64,000 nt of DNA from Winogradskyella ursingii (GTDB lineage: Bacteria > Bacteroidota > Bacteroidia > Flavobacteriales > Flavobacteriaceae), in contig NZ_JABFDH010000001.1 in the NCBI RefSeq assembly GCF_013403975.1, forward strand, positions 62,001 to 126,000, given 5' to 3'. Shown here piece by piece: positions 1-10,300 of this stretch; the stretch's first letter is position 1, and every line of letters begins with the position of its first letter. Below the pieces are notes generated by a model. It searched no databases. It worked only from the letters and a program-made list of their open reading frames with translations, and had not been told where the DNA came from. Made by a program: the position numbers and the translations under genes.

Positions 1-613
1 GTGGTTTGGTTGCCTCGCTATCCAATCCATCAAAGTTTATTTTAGAAACCATATTCTTATCTAACGTGCCATCAAAGGTTTGATTGTAAACAGAGGTCAC
101 AATTTTACTTTCTGTGAATAACGGCTCGTCTTTATAAAATTCTTTAAGATAAAGAGGGAGTAATGAAGCTAACCATCCATTAACATGAATAATGTCTGGT
201 GCCCAGTTTAGTTTCTTTACGGTTTCAATAACCCCTTTTGCAAAGAAAATAGCGCGTTCATCATTATCAGGAAATAGTTTGCCGTCTTCATCTGTCAATG
301 TGGCTTTACGCTTAAAATAATCTTCATTATCTATAAAATAAACCTGAATACGCTCTTTAGGGATTGACGCAACCTTAATGATAAGTGGCATATCCAAATC
401 ATTAATAACTAAATTAATACCAGAAAGTCTAATAACCTCATGCAGTTGGTGACGTCTTTCATTAATATTACCAAAGCGAGGCATAAATATTCGTATCTGA
501 CCTCCTTGTTTATTTACCATTCTCGGAGCCTCAAAGGACATGGAGGAAATCTCGGTTTCTGGTAAATACGGAACTACTTCAGAGGACACATACAATATTC
601 GTTTATCTTTCAT
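1..613 (-). CDS. Glycogen/starch synthase-like glycosyltransferase, 3' part outside window
   Basis: The reading frame starts at an ATG at 613 and runs leftward off the window, giving the first 204 residues. The N-terminus (KDKRILYVSSEVVPYLPE) matches the GT5 glycogen/starch synthase Rossmann start, and DIIHVNGWLASLLPLYLK fits the conserved HxHxW-type region. Members of this family transfer glucose from ADP-glucose to a growing alpha-glucan. The nucleotide-sugar-binding KxGG motif that normally follows the first strand is absent: residues 18-21 read PETE. This may mean a divergent substrate or lost activity. It is divergent to panC with 192 bases between the two starts. Family assignment is good; enzymatic role is uncertain. 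Confidence 0.85.
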   Translation of the reverse strand, partial: MKDKRILYVSSEVVPYLPETEISSMSFEAPRMVNKQGGQIRIFMPRFGNINERRHQLHEVIRLSGINLVINDLDMPLIIKVASIPKERIQVYFIDNEDYFKRKATLTDEDGKLFPDNDERAIFFAKGVIETVKKLNWAPDIIHVNGWLASLLPLYLKEFYKDEPLFTESKIVTSVYNQTFDGTLDKNMVSKINFDGLDSEATKP

Positions 614-733
614 GTATAAGGGTGTTATAATGTTAAAAAAACAAGGTTTTAAATTTTTCGATTCAAAAAACCGAAAAGGCTTTAAAAGCTTGTTTGTTGA
701 TTTTTATAGCTTTAATTAAAAGTAAAAAACACG

Positions 734-741
734 CAAAATTA
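734..741 (-). promoter_or_regulatory. Candidate -7 box of the glgA-like gene
   Basis: On the minus strand this reads TAATTTTG, matching the Bacteroidota -7 consensus TAnnTTTG. No clear TTG -33 element is present at the usual distance. It would give a leader of about 115 bases before the ATG at 613. Confidence 0.4.
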
Positions 742-772
742 CAAAAATTTATGCAGAGTGTCAGTATTATAT

Positions 773-780
773 TATGTTTG
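773..780 (+). promoter_or_regulatory. Candidate -7 box of panC
   Basis: TATGTTTG matches TAnnTTTG and lies 25 bases before the TTG start of panC. It is back to back with the minus-strand box at 734-741, so the two promoters would share one divergent control region. The -33 element is not convincing. Confidence 0.45.
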
Positions 781-805
781 CAAGCGTTAATTTTTTGTTA
801 TTACA

Positions 806-1657
806 TTGAAAATATTTCAGAATAAAACCGAATTATCGTCCTATTTAGACGCTCTTAAAAAAATGGGTTTATCTATTGGGCTTGTACCTACAATGGGAGC
901 TCTTCATCAGGGACACTTAACCTTGGTCAATGAAGCTTTGGAGAAAAACGATAAAGTTGTTGTCAGTGTGTTTGTTAATCCTACCCAATTTGATAACAAA
1001 GAGGATCTTAAAAAGTATCCTAGAACGTTAGAAGCCGATGTAACTTTGCTTAAGACAGTAAGTAAGGATTCTATTGTGGTTTACGCTCCAACTGTCGGTG
1101 ATGTATATGGTGACGATGTAGCTTCACAGTCTTTTTCTTTTGAAGGCTTAGAACATGAAATGGAGGGTGCTTTTAGACAAGGTCATTTTGATGGTGTTGG
1201 CACCATAGTTAAGCGTCTTTTGGAAAATGTAAAACCTGACCATGCTTATTTCGGCGAAAAGGATTTTCAGCAATTACAGATTGTCAAAAAATTAGTGGCT
1301 CTACAGAACATGCCAGTTGAAATTGTAGGCTGTAAAATTCACAGAGCAAAAGACGGGTTGGCAATGAGCTCAAGAAATGCCAGATTAACTCCTGAGCACA
1401 GAAAGGCAGCTACATTTATATACAAAATACTCAAAACTGCCAAAAAAAAGTTTGGCACAAAAAGTGCTAAAAACATTACGGAATGGGTTCAGGAACAATT
1501 TCAATTACATCCACTGTTGGAACTGGAATATTTTATAATTGCAGACACCGAGACCTTAAAACCACTTAAAAGAAAATCAACACACAAAACATATAGAGCA
1601 TTTATTGCTGTCTATGCTGGCGATATAAGACTTATAGATAATATCGCATTTAATTAA
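806..1657 (+). CDS. panC: Pantothenate synthetase
   Basis: Condenses pantoate with beta-alanine using ATP to make pantothenate (vitamin B5, the CoA precursor) in the cytoplasm. The 283-residue length is normal. Visible motifs are the ATP-binding [10 protein letters not shown] near residues 28-37, the VFVNPTQF pantoate-binding segment, [21 protein letters not shown] and the KMSKS-like GLAMSSRN. The start is a TTG at 806; no ATG upstream keeps the family alignment. The next gene, panD, supplies beta-alanine, so the pair makes both the substrate and the product. Confidence 0.97.
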   Translation: MKIFQNKTELSSYLDALKKMGLSIGLVPTMGALHQGHLTLVNEALEKNDKVVVSVFVNPTQFDNKEDLKKYPRTLEADVTLLKTVSKDSIVVYAPTVGDVYGDDVASQSFSFEGLEHEMEGAFRQGHFDGVGTIVKRLLENVKPDHAYFGEKDFQQLQIVKKLVALQNMPVEIVGCKIHRAKDGLAMSSRNARLTPEHRKAATFIYKILKTAKKKFGTKSAKNITEWVQEQFQLHPLLELEYFIIADTETLKPLKRKSTHKTYRAFIAVYAGDIRLIDNIAFN

Positions 1658-1658
1658 T

Positions 1659-1666
1659 TATCTTTG
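1659..1666 (+). promoter_or_regulatory. Candidate internal -7 box before panD
   Basis: TATCTTTG matches TAnnTTTG and sits just after the panC stop codon, five bases before the panD ATG. A transcript from here would be nearly leaderless. No TTG -33 element is seen, so it may be chance. Confidence 0.3.
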
Positions 1667-1670
1667 CCAT

Positions 1671-2021
1671 ATGCAAATTCAAGTTGTAAAATCTAAAATT
1701 CACCGTGTAAAATGTACAGGTGCAGACCTAAACTACATTGGAAGTATTACCATTGACGAAGACCTGATGGACGCTGCTAATATTATACAGGGTGAAAAAG
1801 TTCAGATTGTAAATAATAATAATGGGGAGCGGTTGGAAACCTACTGTATTCCTGGTCCTCGAAATAGTGGTGAAATCACCTTAAATGGTGCGGCTGCACG
1901 TAAAGTAGCTGTAGGTGATATTTTGATACTTATTACCTATGGTTATATGGATATCGAAATGGCGAAGAGTTTTAAGCCATCTCTGGTTTTTCCTGATGAA
2001 ACCACAAATCTATTAAAATAG
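1671..2021 (+). CDS. panD: Aspartate 1-decarboxylase
   Basis: Pyruvoyl-dependent enzyme that decarboxylates L-aspartate to beta-alanine for pantothenate synthesis. The proenzyme is 116 residues, as usual. The self-cleavage site Gly24-Ser25 is present in the segment YIGSITID; Ser25 becomes the pyruvoyl group. Other family marks are the N-terminal [28 protein letters not shown], and [19 protein letters not shown]. It lies 13 bases after panC and ends five bases before the next gene, so it is in the same operon. Confidence 0.98.
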   Translation: MQIQVVKSKIHRVKCTGADLNYIGSITIDEDLMDAANIIQGEKVQIVNNNNGERLETYCIPGPRNSGEITLNGAAARKVAVGDILILITYGYMDIEMAKSFKPSLVFPDETTNLLK

Positions 2022-2025
2022 GCCA

Positions 2026-2985
2026 TTGAAGAAAACCAAATCAGTACTAAAAATAGCGTTACCACTTTTAATCGGTATCGCTTTAGTGTGGTATTCTTTA
2101 ACTCAAATATCGATACCAACTTTAATTCAGTATTTTAAAGATGCCAATTATGGATGGATTTTCCTGGCAATTTTCTGTAGTATATTAAGCCATGCTTCTA
2201 GAGCATATCGTTGGTTATATATGGCAGAACCTTTAGGTTTTAAGCCTAGATTTGGTAATAGTTTTATGGCAGTGTATGCTGCTTACCTTATCAACTTTAC
2301 TATCCCAAGAGCAGGAGAAATCGCACGTGCAACAATTTTAACCAACTACGAGGGTATCCCATTCGACAAAGGTTTTGGTACTATAGTTGCAGAGCGTATT
2401 GCCGATTTGTTTATGCTATTAGCGTTAGTGGTACTAGCACTTTCTTTAGAGTTTGAGTTTATTTATAATTTCTTTGCCTTAAAATTTAATCCAAGCACAT
2501 TGATTATCGGTGCCGTCGGACTACTAATACTAGCAGGATTGATCTTTTTATACATTCAAAAAAGCGTCTCCATATTAGCGCTGAAAGTTAAAACGTTTAT
2601 AAAAGGATTAATTGAGGGTGCGTTGAGCATCTTTAGAATGAAACACAAATGGGCATTTATAGGTCATACAATATTCATTTGGATCATGTATGTTTTAATG
2701 TTTTACATCACAACTTTTGCCTTGCCAGAGCTACACGGAATTTCTGTTGCAGCGATTTTAATTGGCTTTATACTGGCGAGTTTTAGTATTGCTGCAACAA
2801 ATGGTGGTATAGGCTCTTTTCCTGAAGCTGTGGTAATTGCTTTTTCATTATTCAATATTTTAGAAGAACCTAGCAGAGCGTTTGGCTGGATTATGTGGTC
2901 TACTCAGACCTTAGTTATTATAGTAATTGGTGGTCTTTCCTTGGTTTACCTTCCTATTTTTAACAGAAAGAAAATAAGCGTATAG
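2026..2985 (+). CDS. Flippase-like membrane protein (lysylphosphatidylglycerol synthase TM-region family)
   Basis: A 319-residue integral inner-membrane protein with about seven or eight hydrophobic segments, starting at a TTG immediately after the panD stop. The pattern RAYRWLYMAEPLG, YLINFTIPRAGEIARA and ATNGGIGSFPEA is typical of the UPF0104/LPTD family, related to the membrane half of MprF and to glycosyltransferase-associated flippases. The conserved PRAGE and GGIGSFPEA segments are intact. The substrate is unknown. Co-transcription with panCD appears to be a family-level neighbourhood habit rather than a functional link. Confidence 0.85.
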   Translation: MKKTKSVLKIALPLLIGIALVWYSLTQISIPTLIQYFKDANYGWIFLAIFCSILSHASRAYRWLYMAEPLGFKPRFGNSFMAVYAAYLINFTIPRAGEIARATILTNYEGIPFDKGFGTIVAERIADLFMLLALVVLALSLEFEFIYNFFALKFNPSTLIIGAVGLLILAGLIFLYIQKSVSILALKVKTFIKGLIEGALSIFRMKHKWAFIGHTIFIWIMYVLMFYITTFALPELHGISVAAILIGFILASFSIAATNGGIGSFPEAVVIAFSLFNILEEPSRAFGWIMWSTQTLVIIVIGGLSLVYLPIFNRKKISV

Positions 2986-3027
2986 AAATATTTTTTACCT
3001 TGCTATCCCAATCTAAGCCATAGCAAA

Positions 3028-4176
3028 ATGAAAAATCTATACACAATTATTGCATTCTGTTTCTTAACCTCTAGCTTATATTCACAAGCGATTTATCAAA
3101 CTATTGAGTCTAATATTTTAGGTGAAAATCGCGAACTAAAAATTCAACTACCTAGAAATTACAATCCTGAAAACCAACAAAATTGTCCTTTGGTGTTGGT
3201 GTTAGATGGAGATTATTTATTTGAGCCTGTTGCTGGAAATATTGATTATCAAGCCTATTGGGAGGATATTCCAGACTGTATTATTGTGGGTGTGACTCAG
3301 GGACAGACAAGGGAAAAGGATTTTTTCTATGATGACGAAACATTTTTCCCTGCACATGAGGGAGCTGATTTTTATGAGTTTCTAGCCCAGGAATTACTGC
3401 CGTATATAGAAACAAAATATAGCCCTTCAAATTTCAAAATGGTGGTTGGCCACGATTTGGGTGCTAATTTCATGAATTATTTTCTGTTTAAGGATGAGCC
3501 TATTTTTAGGGCCTATGTAGCATTGAGCCCAGATTTTGCACCCGAAATGGTAAACAGATTACATAAGCGCTTACCCAGCATAGAACAGGAAACCTTTTAT
3601 TACATGGCAACAGCAGATGCAGATGTAAAAGATCTTAGAACTGCGATTAACGAATGTGACAACAAGCTCAAAACCGTAGAAAATAAAAACGTACATTATA
3701 AGTTTGATAATTTCAAGGATGCCAACCACTACTCATTAGTTGGCAGGGGGATACCAAAAGCTCTCAATGAAATTTTTACGCTCTACAAACCCATAAACGG
3801 AAAAGAGTATAACGAAAAGGTACTCACTTTTGAAGGTTCACCTTTTGATTATCTTATTAAGAAATATGATGACATTGAATATTTCTATGGATTTAAAAAG
3901 AAAATTATAGAAAACGATATTAGAGCCATCGCTGCAGCTTCAAACAAAAAGAATGATTTAGAATCATTGGATAAATTGGCAAGGATGGTAAAAAAGGAGT
4001 TCCCGGAATCTATGTTGAGCGCTTATTATTTGGGTATGCTACACGAAAAAGAAGGAAATTTTAAAAAGGCACTTCAACGCTACAAGTCGGGTCTTTTATT
4101 GGAGCCTTCGCAGTACATTGACAAAGAAATTTTACTAGAAAAGATGTACGAAATACAAGATGCTGAAAAAAATTAA
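3028..4176 (+). CDS. Secreted esterase-like alpha/beta hydrolase with Asp at the nucleophile elbow, copy 1
   Basis: A 382-residue protein with an N-terminal signal peptide (cleavage probably after LYSQ, residue 20). It has the esterase-D/siderophore-esterase fold pattern: ELKIQLPRNYNP, PLVLVLDGDYLF, then the elbow VVGHDLGANF. The elbow is normally GxSxG, but here residue 143 is Asp. The His region DANHYSLV is retained. The last ~80 residues look like TPR-type helices (SMLSAYYLGMLHEKEGNFKK). It could be an Asp-nucleophile hydrolase or a catalytically dead, binding-only paralogue. The next gene is a close paralogue with the same substitution. Confidence 0.75.
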   Translation: MKNLYTIIAFCFLTSSLYSQAIYQTIESNILGENRELKIQLPRNYNPENQQNCPLVLVLDGDYLFEPVAGNIDYQAYWEDIPDCIIVGVTQGQTREKDFFYDDETFFPAHEGADFYEFLAQELLPYIETKYSPSNFKMVVGHDLGANFMNYFLFKDEPIFRAYVALSPDFAPEMVNRLHKRLPSIEQETFYYMATADADVKDLRTAINECDNKLKTVENKNVHYKFDNFKDANHYSLVGRGIPKALNEIFTLYKPINGKEYNEKVLTFEGSPFDYLIKKYDDIEYFYGFKKKIIENDIRAIAAASNKKNDLESLDKLARMVKKEFPESMLSAYYLGMLHEKEGNFKKALQRYKSGLLLEPSQYIDKEILLEKMYEIQDAEKN

Positions 4177-4252
4177 ATGCATTTCGTCGAAAAAATATGC
4201 AAATTAACGATAATATAAGTATGTTTGATATCCCAAATTAAACCTACTTATC

Positions 4253-5431
4253 ATGAGAAAAACTATTCTTATAGTTTTAACTTACCTATTATGTTTGCCT
4301 TTACTTGCGCAGGTTTCTTATAAAGACCTCAACTCCGCTAAACTTAATACTACACGTCAGTTAAAAATAAAATTACCCAAAAATTACGACCCTTCATCAG
4401 AAGTTAAGTATCCGTTAATCATAGTGTTTGATGGCGATTATTTGTTTGAGCCAGTTGTGGGACAAGTCGATTTTCAAACTTATTTTGATGATATGCCAAG
4501 TTCTATAGTAGTGGGAGTTGTGCAGGGAGAAGAACGTTTTTACGATGGGTATTGCGATGAGGTAACGGGTCTGCCAACAGAATCAGGGTTAAGATTTCAT
4601 GATTTTGTAGCGACTGAGCTCATTCCGTATTTAGACGACAAATATAACACCAGTAAATTCAGGGTTGCCGTAGGTCATGATGTTATGGGCAACTTTATCA
4701 ATTCTTATTTGTTCAAGGAGCACCCGATTTTTCAGGCTTATGTGAGCATTAGTCCCGATTTGTCTGGTAATGTTCAAGATTATCTTGGAAAGCGATTAGA
4801 GGTTTTCGATAAAGATATTTTCTATTATATGGCAACCTCAGAAAACGATGTGATCAATATTAGGGATGCAGTATTAAAAGCAGATGCCCAAATTTCAACA
4901 GTTGAAAATAAAAATCTCACTTATTATTTTGATGATTTTAAAAACGAAACACATTACACCTTAGTAACGGGAGCCATTGCCAGATCTTTTGATAAAATTT
5001 TTGAATTGTATAAGCCATTGCGTGAAAAGGAATTAAAAGAAAAAGTATTGCCGTATGAAGGAACGTTAGACGAATATCTTACTGACAGATATAATAGAAT
5101 TGAAGAACTATTCGGAATTAAAAAAGAAATTACAGAAGAAGAGTTTGAAAAAGTTGTTAAGATTGCTGAACAGAGAGAAGATCTAGAATCACTTGAAAAA
5201 ATAGGGAAACTGGCCAAAAAACTAAAGCCTAATTCCCTATTGGGAATGTACTACCTGGCTCAATATTCTGAAAAAACAGGAAAGACCAAAAAAGCAAAAA
5301 AACTATACGAGTCTGCATTAGAGTTAGAAGATGCAACGCATATTACCAGAGATTTTATCTTCTCTAAAATTGAAGAATTAACCGTCGCAGATACAGACCA
5401 AAACGAGGAGGATACAGATGAAGACAACTAA
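4253..5431 (+). CDS. Secreted esterase-like alpha/beta hydrolase with Asp at the nucleophile elbow, copy 2
   Basis: Paralogue of the preceding gene, 392 residues, with a signal peptide (cleavage probably after LLAQ, residue 20). It shares the same order of segments: QLKIKLPKNYDP, PLIIVFDGDYLFEPVVGQ, and the elbow AVGHDVMGNF with Asp at residue 143, where a Ser is expected. THYTLV fits the His loop. The C-terminus has TPR-like helices and an acidic tail (DQNEEDTDEDN). It lies 76 bases after copy 1. That both tandem copies carry Asp suggests the change is old and kept rather than recent decay. Confidence 0.75.
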   Translation: MRKTILIVLTYLLCLPLLAQVSYKDLNSAKLNTTRQLKIKLPKNYDPSSEVKYPLIIVFDGDYLFEPVVGQVDFQTYFDDMPSSIVVGVVQGEERFYDGYCDEVTGLPTESGLRFHDFVATELIPYLDDKYNTSKFRVAVGHDVMGNFINSYLFKEHPIFQAYVSISPDLSGNVQDYLGKRLEVFDKDIFYYMATSENDVINIRDAVLKADAQISTVENKNLTYYFDDFKNETHYTLVTGAIARSFDKIFELYKPLREKELKEKVLPYEGTLDEYLTDRYNRIEELFGIKKEITEEEFEKVVKIAEQREDLESLEKIGKLAKKLKPNSLLGMYYLAQYSEKTGKTKKAKKLYESALELEDATHITRDFIFSKIEELTVADTDQNEEDTDEDN

Positions 5432-5570
5432 AAGAAAAACCATATCAACTGACTATTTTTTCGAAGCCTTATATAAAAGAGCAAAAACTTTTTTGTTCTC
5501 CAATGTGCCATCAAAATTGGCAACGCTTAAAGTGTTAGCTATTATAGCTTGGATCAAAGACATCAACTAA
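5418..5570 (+). CDS. Hypothetical 50-residue basic protein
   Basis: The ATG at 5418 overlaps the end of the upstream gene by 14 bases in another frame, and the frame runs 50 codons to TAA at 5568-5570. The product is basic with an amphipathic or hydrophobic C-terminal half (SKLATLKVLAIIAWIKDIN). A GAGGAGG stretch sits just upstream, but it also encodes the acidic tail of the previous protein, so it may be coincidental. No family recognised. It fills the gap to radA exactly, which supports it being real; it may instead be a chance frame. Confidence 0.45.
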   Translation: MKTTKRKTISTDYFFEALYKRAKTFLFSNVPSKLATLKVLAIIAWIKDIN

Positions 5571-5632
5571 AAATGTTTTAATTTAGCCATTTCAAAAATT
5601 AAATTATTTTCCCGGTTTTTTGGGAAGAATAT

Positions 5633-6991
5633 ATGGCTAAACTAAAAACTACCTTTTTCTGCCAAAATTGTGGCAGCCAATACGGCAAATGGCAGGGGCA
5701 ATGTACCTCTTGCAAGGAGTGGAATACCATTACGGAAGAGGTCATCCAAAAACCTGAAAAAAGCGATTGGAAAACACCAACATCAGCATCAAAACGGGTT
5801 TCAAAACCGCTTCTTATTAATGAAATAGACACGTCACAAGAAGCACGACTTAATATGCGCGATGCAGAATTCAACCGTGTTTTGGGTGGAGGTATGGTTC
5901 ATGGTTCCTTAACGCTTTTGGGTGGTGAACCAGGTATAGGGAAAAGTACATTATTACTTCAAATTGCACTTAATCTAAACTATAAAACGCTTTATGTTTC
6001 AGGTGAAGAAAGCCAGAAACAGATAAAAATGCGAGCTGAGCGCATTAGGCCTAATAGTAGCAATTGCTACATTCTTACGGAGACAAAGACACAAAACATT
6101 TTTAAACAGATTGAAGCTTTAGAGCCAGATATCGTGGTTATTGATTCCATTCAAACTTTACATAGCGATTACATAGAATCTTCTGCAGGAAGCATTTCCC
6201 AAATCAAAGAATGTACCACTGAACTAATCAAGTTTGCCAAAGAAACTTCCACTCCTGTTTTATTAATCGGTCATATTACAAAAGATGGCCATATCGCAGG
6301 ACCTAAAATTTTGGAACATATGGTAGATACGGTTCTTCAGTTTGAGGGTGATCGCAATCATGTTTTCAGAATTTTACGCGCAAATAAAAATCGCTTCGGA
6401 TCAACAAATGAACTCGGCATTTACGAGATGCAAGGTTCTGGGTTACGTGAAGTTTCAAACCCATCCGAAATCTTAATTTCAGAAAAAGATGGAGAACTTT
6501 CTGGTAATGCTGTGGCTGCAACTTTAGAAGGTTTGCGACCGTTAATGATTGAAGTACAGGCCTTGGTAAGTACAGCAGTTTACGGCACACCACAACGGTC
6601 TGCCACAGGTTTTAATGCCAAACGATTGAATATGCTATTGGCTGTTTTGGAAAAGCGCGCAGGATTTCGTTTGGGAGCAAAAGATGTCTTTTTAAACATT
6701 ACAGGCGGTATCACAGTAGATGATCCAGCAATAGATTTAGCCGTTGTAGCTGCAATTCTTTCCTCAAACGAAGATGTGGCTTTACAAAGTGATTATTGTT
6801 TTGCTGCAGAGGTTGGTCTTTCAGGTGAAATTAGACCAGTGCAACGTGTAGAACAACGTATTTTGGAAGCGGAAAAATTAGGTTTTTCCACGATTTTTGT
6901 TTCAAAATTTAATAAGATTGCTTTAAAGAATACTGGTATTAAAATTCAACTTATTTCTAAGATTGAGGATTTGGTTGGATTTTTGGTTTAA
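5633..6991 (+). CDS. radA: DNA repair protein RadA
   Basis: RecA-like ATPase that helps branch migration and recombination-intermediate processing in DNA repair. The order of parts is complete: a zinc finger with Cys10, Cys13, Cys24 and Cys27, Walker A GGEPGIGKST at residues 97-106, the RadA-specific KNRFG near residue 253, and a C-terminal Lon-protease-like domain (GGITVDDPAIDLAVVAAILSS). The 452-residue length is normal. It follows the small ORF by 62 bases. Confidence 0.97.
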   Translation: MAKLKTTFFCQNCGSQYGKWQGQCTSCKEWNTITEEVIQKPEKSDWKTPTSASKRVSKPLLINEIDTSQEARLNMRDAEFNRVLGGGMVHGSLTLLGGEPGIGKSTLLLQIALNLNYKTLYVSGEESQKQIKMRAERIRPNSSNCYILTETKTQNIFKQIEALEPDIVVIDSIQTLHSDYIESSAGSISQIKECTTELIKFAKETSTPVLLIGHITKDGHIAGPKILEHMVDTVLQFEGDRNHVFRILRANKNRFGSTNELGIYEMQGSGLREVSNPSEILISEKDGELSGNAVAATLEGLRPLMIEVQALVSTAVYGTPQRSATGFNAKRLNMLLAVLEKRAGFRLGAKDVFLNITGGITVDDPAIDLAVVAAILSSNEDVALQSDYCFAAEVGLSGEIRPVQRVEQRILEAEKLGFSTIFVSKFNKIALKNTGIKIQLISKIEDLVGFLV

Positions 6992-7365
6992 GCCGATTAA
7001 CGTTCCGTCCTCTTTGTAAAATTTACTGGTTTATTTTTCTGTCTTGCTTCGAATATTAAGGTGTGATTCTTAAACAGAACACTAGTCTACAATCTATTGT
7101 TAAGATAATCAGTAAGATAACCGGATTTGAGGCTGTTTTTAGTCTATGAAATCAACAATTAAATGTTCTTCGTCGGATATTTTTAGCACTTAATCTAAAA
7201 AAGAGAGGGTTTTATTAGTAAGTTCTTGTGTAAATAACTAATATTGTGGTATATATTTAAAAACCGCATAGAAGGTTTTAACGTAAATATATTCCCTCCT
7301 AGAATATTTCCATTGAATTAAAATTTTAGTACATAATTATAATCAGTTCCAAACTATTATGGCTT
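6992..7365. other. Intergenic region before the large surface-protein gene
   Basis: 374 AT-rich bases with no reading frame of note on either strand. I found no strong inverted repeat or convincing TAnnTTTG promoter. It presumably holds the promoter of the gene at 7366. Confidence 0.5.
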
Positions 7366-10300
7366 ATGTATAAAAAATTACTTATTTATTTTGTGTTTTT
7401 TCTTGGTGGGATCTCCAATGCTCAGACAAATGCACCCAGTATTCAAAGTGGTGTTACGTTTCAGTGGAGTGATAACCAAACTAATCAAACACAACCGGCT
7501 ACAATAGAAAGTGTCACCGTAGACGGTAGTGTTTACTTTAATTTTGGAGTTCCTTCTGCTTATGAAATGACACAATTAGGTCCAAACGGACATGGAACAA
7601 ACAAAATTAGACTTAACGGAGCCAGGATTGAAAATACAAGCGCAAGTGCCACATGGAATGCTACAGCACTAGGCGCCTTTAGATCGTTAAATTTAAACTA
7701 TTATTTTGAGGCTAATGGTAATGGTGATAACATTTGTGATGATTTTACAAGTGAAGAAACAACTGATGCTCAAAGGCAGACTTTGTTTTATGCAGATGGT
7801 ATTAAGGCGACCTCAAGTGGTGTAATTGCCGTAACTGAGCGAAATGCTAATAACTGTTTACATATAGAATTATTTGGCTTTCTTGAAGATAGCACAGTGG
7901 AACAATCTTTGGGAGAAACATTTGTTAACCAAACTAATACACAATACGGTTTTGGTGGTACAGGAAGTGCGGGCGATTTGGGTACGCCAGGAGCAATAAG
8001 CCCTCCACCTCCAAATTCAGACTATTGGTTGAGCGACAGAGTTATTGAAAATAGAGGAACTATTGGGATTGCCCTATTTTATTTAGATGACATTGCTCCA
8101 GCGGGCTCTTTAATAACAAGAGCAACAATTACGTCAGCTACAGTAGATAATGGAGATGGCAAGATGTTTATACTTACCCTACCAGATCAAGATAAGGATG
8201 GTCTTAGTGATTTAGATGACCTCGATGATGATAATGATGGTATAAATGATCTTGATGAATCTAATAATATAGATCCTTCAGCTGATGATGATGTTGATGG
8301 AATACCAAATTATAAGGATCAGGATTTTTGTACTTTAAATGCTTTTGGTATATGCGATAATTTAGACTTTGACGGTGATGGAATAGCAAATCATTTTGAT
8401 CTGGACAGTGATAACGATGGTATTACGGATGTGGTGGAATCTAATGGTATAGATTCAGATAGAGACGGAATCGCAGATGGTAAAATAGGACAAACAGCAA
8501 CTACTTTTGGAATACCTTTCACCGCAGGATCCGGTAATGTACCAGTAAATACAGATGGGATTTCCCATGCCAACTTCTTAGACATCGATTCAGATAACGA
8601 TGGAATTCCTGATAATGTAGAAGCACAAACTACATTAAACTATCTTGAGCCAAGTGGTGTTGGATCATTGATTGTTGATTTAAATGAAGATGGAATAGAT
8701 GATGCTTATGGGACGCTCATTATCCCTGTGGATACAGATGGAGATGGAATATACGATTATATCGATTTAGATAGTGATAATGATGGCATTCCTGATATTG
8801 AAGAAAATGGAATGGTAAATTCCGTTTCTGGCAATGATACCGATGGTGATGGATTAGATAATAATTTTGAAGGAAGCAATATAAACGATTCTAATGATGT
8901 CAATGATGAAATAGATGATCCAAGTTCATCAATATTACCTGATTTCGATGGTGATTTAAGTTTTGGAGGGGATTTGGATTATCGCGATTTGTTGGATATA
9001 AATCCACCATTATCTGCAACTGTAGATTTTGATGGTATAGATGATTATCTCTCAGGACCGAGCCTTATTTCGGGCAAAGACCAAATAACATTAATGGCTT
9101 GGTTAAAAATAGACACTTCCAATTCTTCCAAGCCTATTTCCGTAATTGGTGGTGAAGGCATTGCAGGATTGTTATTTGTTCAAAATGGAAACACAGTTAG
9201 TTTTGGTATTACAACTTCAGCCGGAACACTCAATATCATTAATGGCGGCACAATTGATTATGACGAATGGCACCATATTACAGGGTCTTTTTCTAATCTT
9301 ACAGGTGAACAATCGCTTTACGTAGATGGTCAATTGGTGGCTCAACACGTAAATGGAAGCAATGTGGGCGAAACACTTCGAGCTTCTAATCAATGGAATG
9401 GTCGCTTTGAAATAGGAAGATTTTCTAATGAACAAAACGAGAAGTATTATCTAAATGGCAGTATAGATGAAGTTCGGGTTTTTGATATAAAGTTGCTAGA
9501 TTCTCAAATACAACAAATGATCTATCAAGAAATTGAAAATAATTCTGGCGTTATACAGGGGAAAATTTTACCAAAAGATATCGCGGATACTAAGTCTTCT
9601 ACAAAGGTAGGCTGGAATAAGCTTCTTGCTTATTACCCAATGTCTGGTATTGTTAATTCTAAAACTTTTGACGAGTCAGGTAATGAGCGCACACTTAGAT
9701 TGCATAATATTACCACAGTTCAAGAACAAACGGCACCAATGCCATATGTAACAATATCGGATGGAGCTTGGTCCAACGAAAATACATGGCAACATGGTCC
9801 GGTATGGGATATCACAGATATTACGACAAATAAAGATTGGAGTATTGTTAAAATAGATCATGACGTTTATACAAACAGTTCGCATAAACATTTAGGACTA
9901 ATAATCGATTCAGACAAAACTTTAAATGTATTAGGGAATAATAAAATCGAAAATAGTTGGTACCTGGAGCTCAACGGTACTCTGGACCTTAAAAACGATT
10001 CTCAACTTATTCAATCAAGTAACAGTGATTTAGTAACCTCAGCAAATGGTAAAATTTTGAGGAGACAAGAAGGATCATCTAGTGCGTATTGGTACAATTA
10101 CTGGGCTTCGCCTGTTGGTTCTTTGGGCATTGTCACATTGGATGATAATAATACATCATCTAATAATTCAAATAATTCTAACTTCAATCTCGGAATGTTA
10201 AAAGAGCCTAGCGGTAATGATTTTCCGTTTACTAGTGCGTATACCGGAAACGGAAATATAAGTACCTATTGGCTATATACTTTCATTAATGGCGTCAGTT

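Noticed and set aside
6992..7365. Possible small RNA or riboswitch in the gap before the surface protein
   Set aside because: No conserved fold, strong stem or terminator could be seen by eye.
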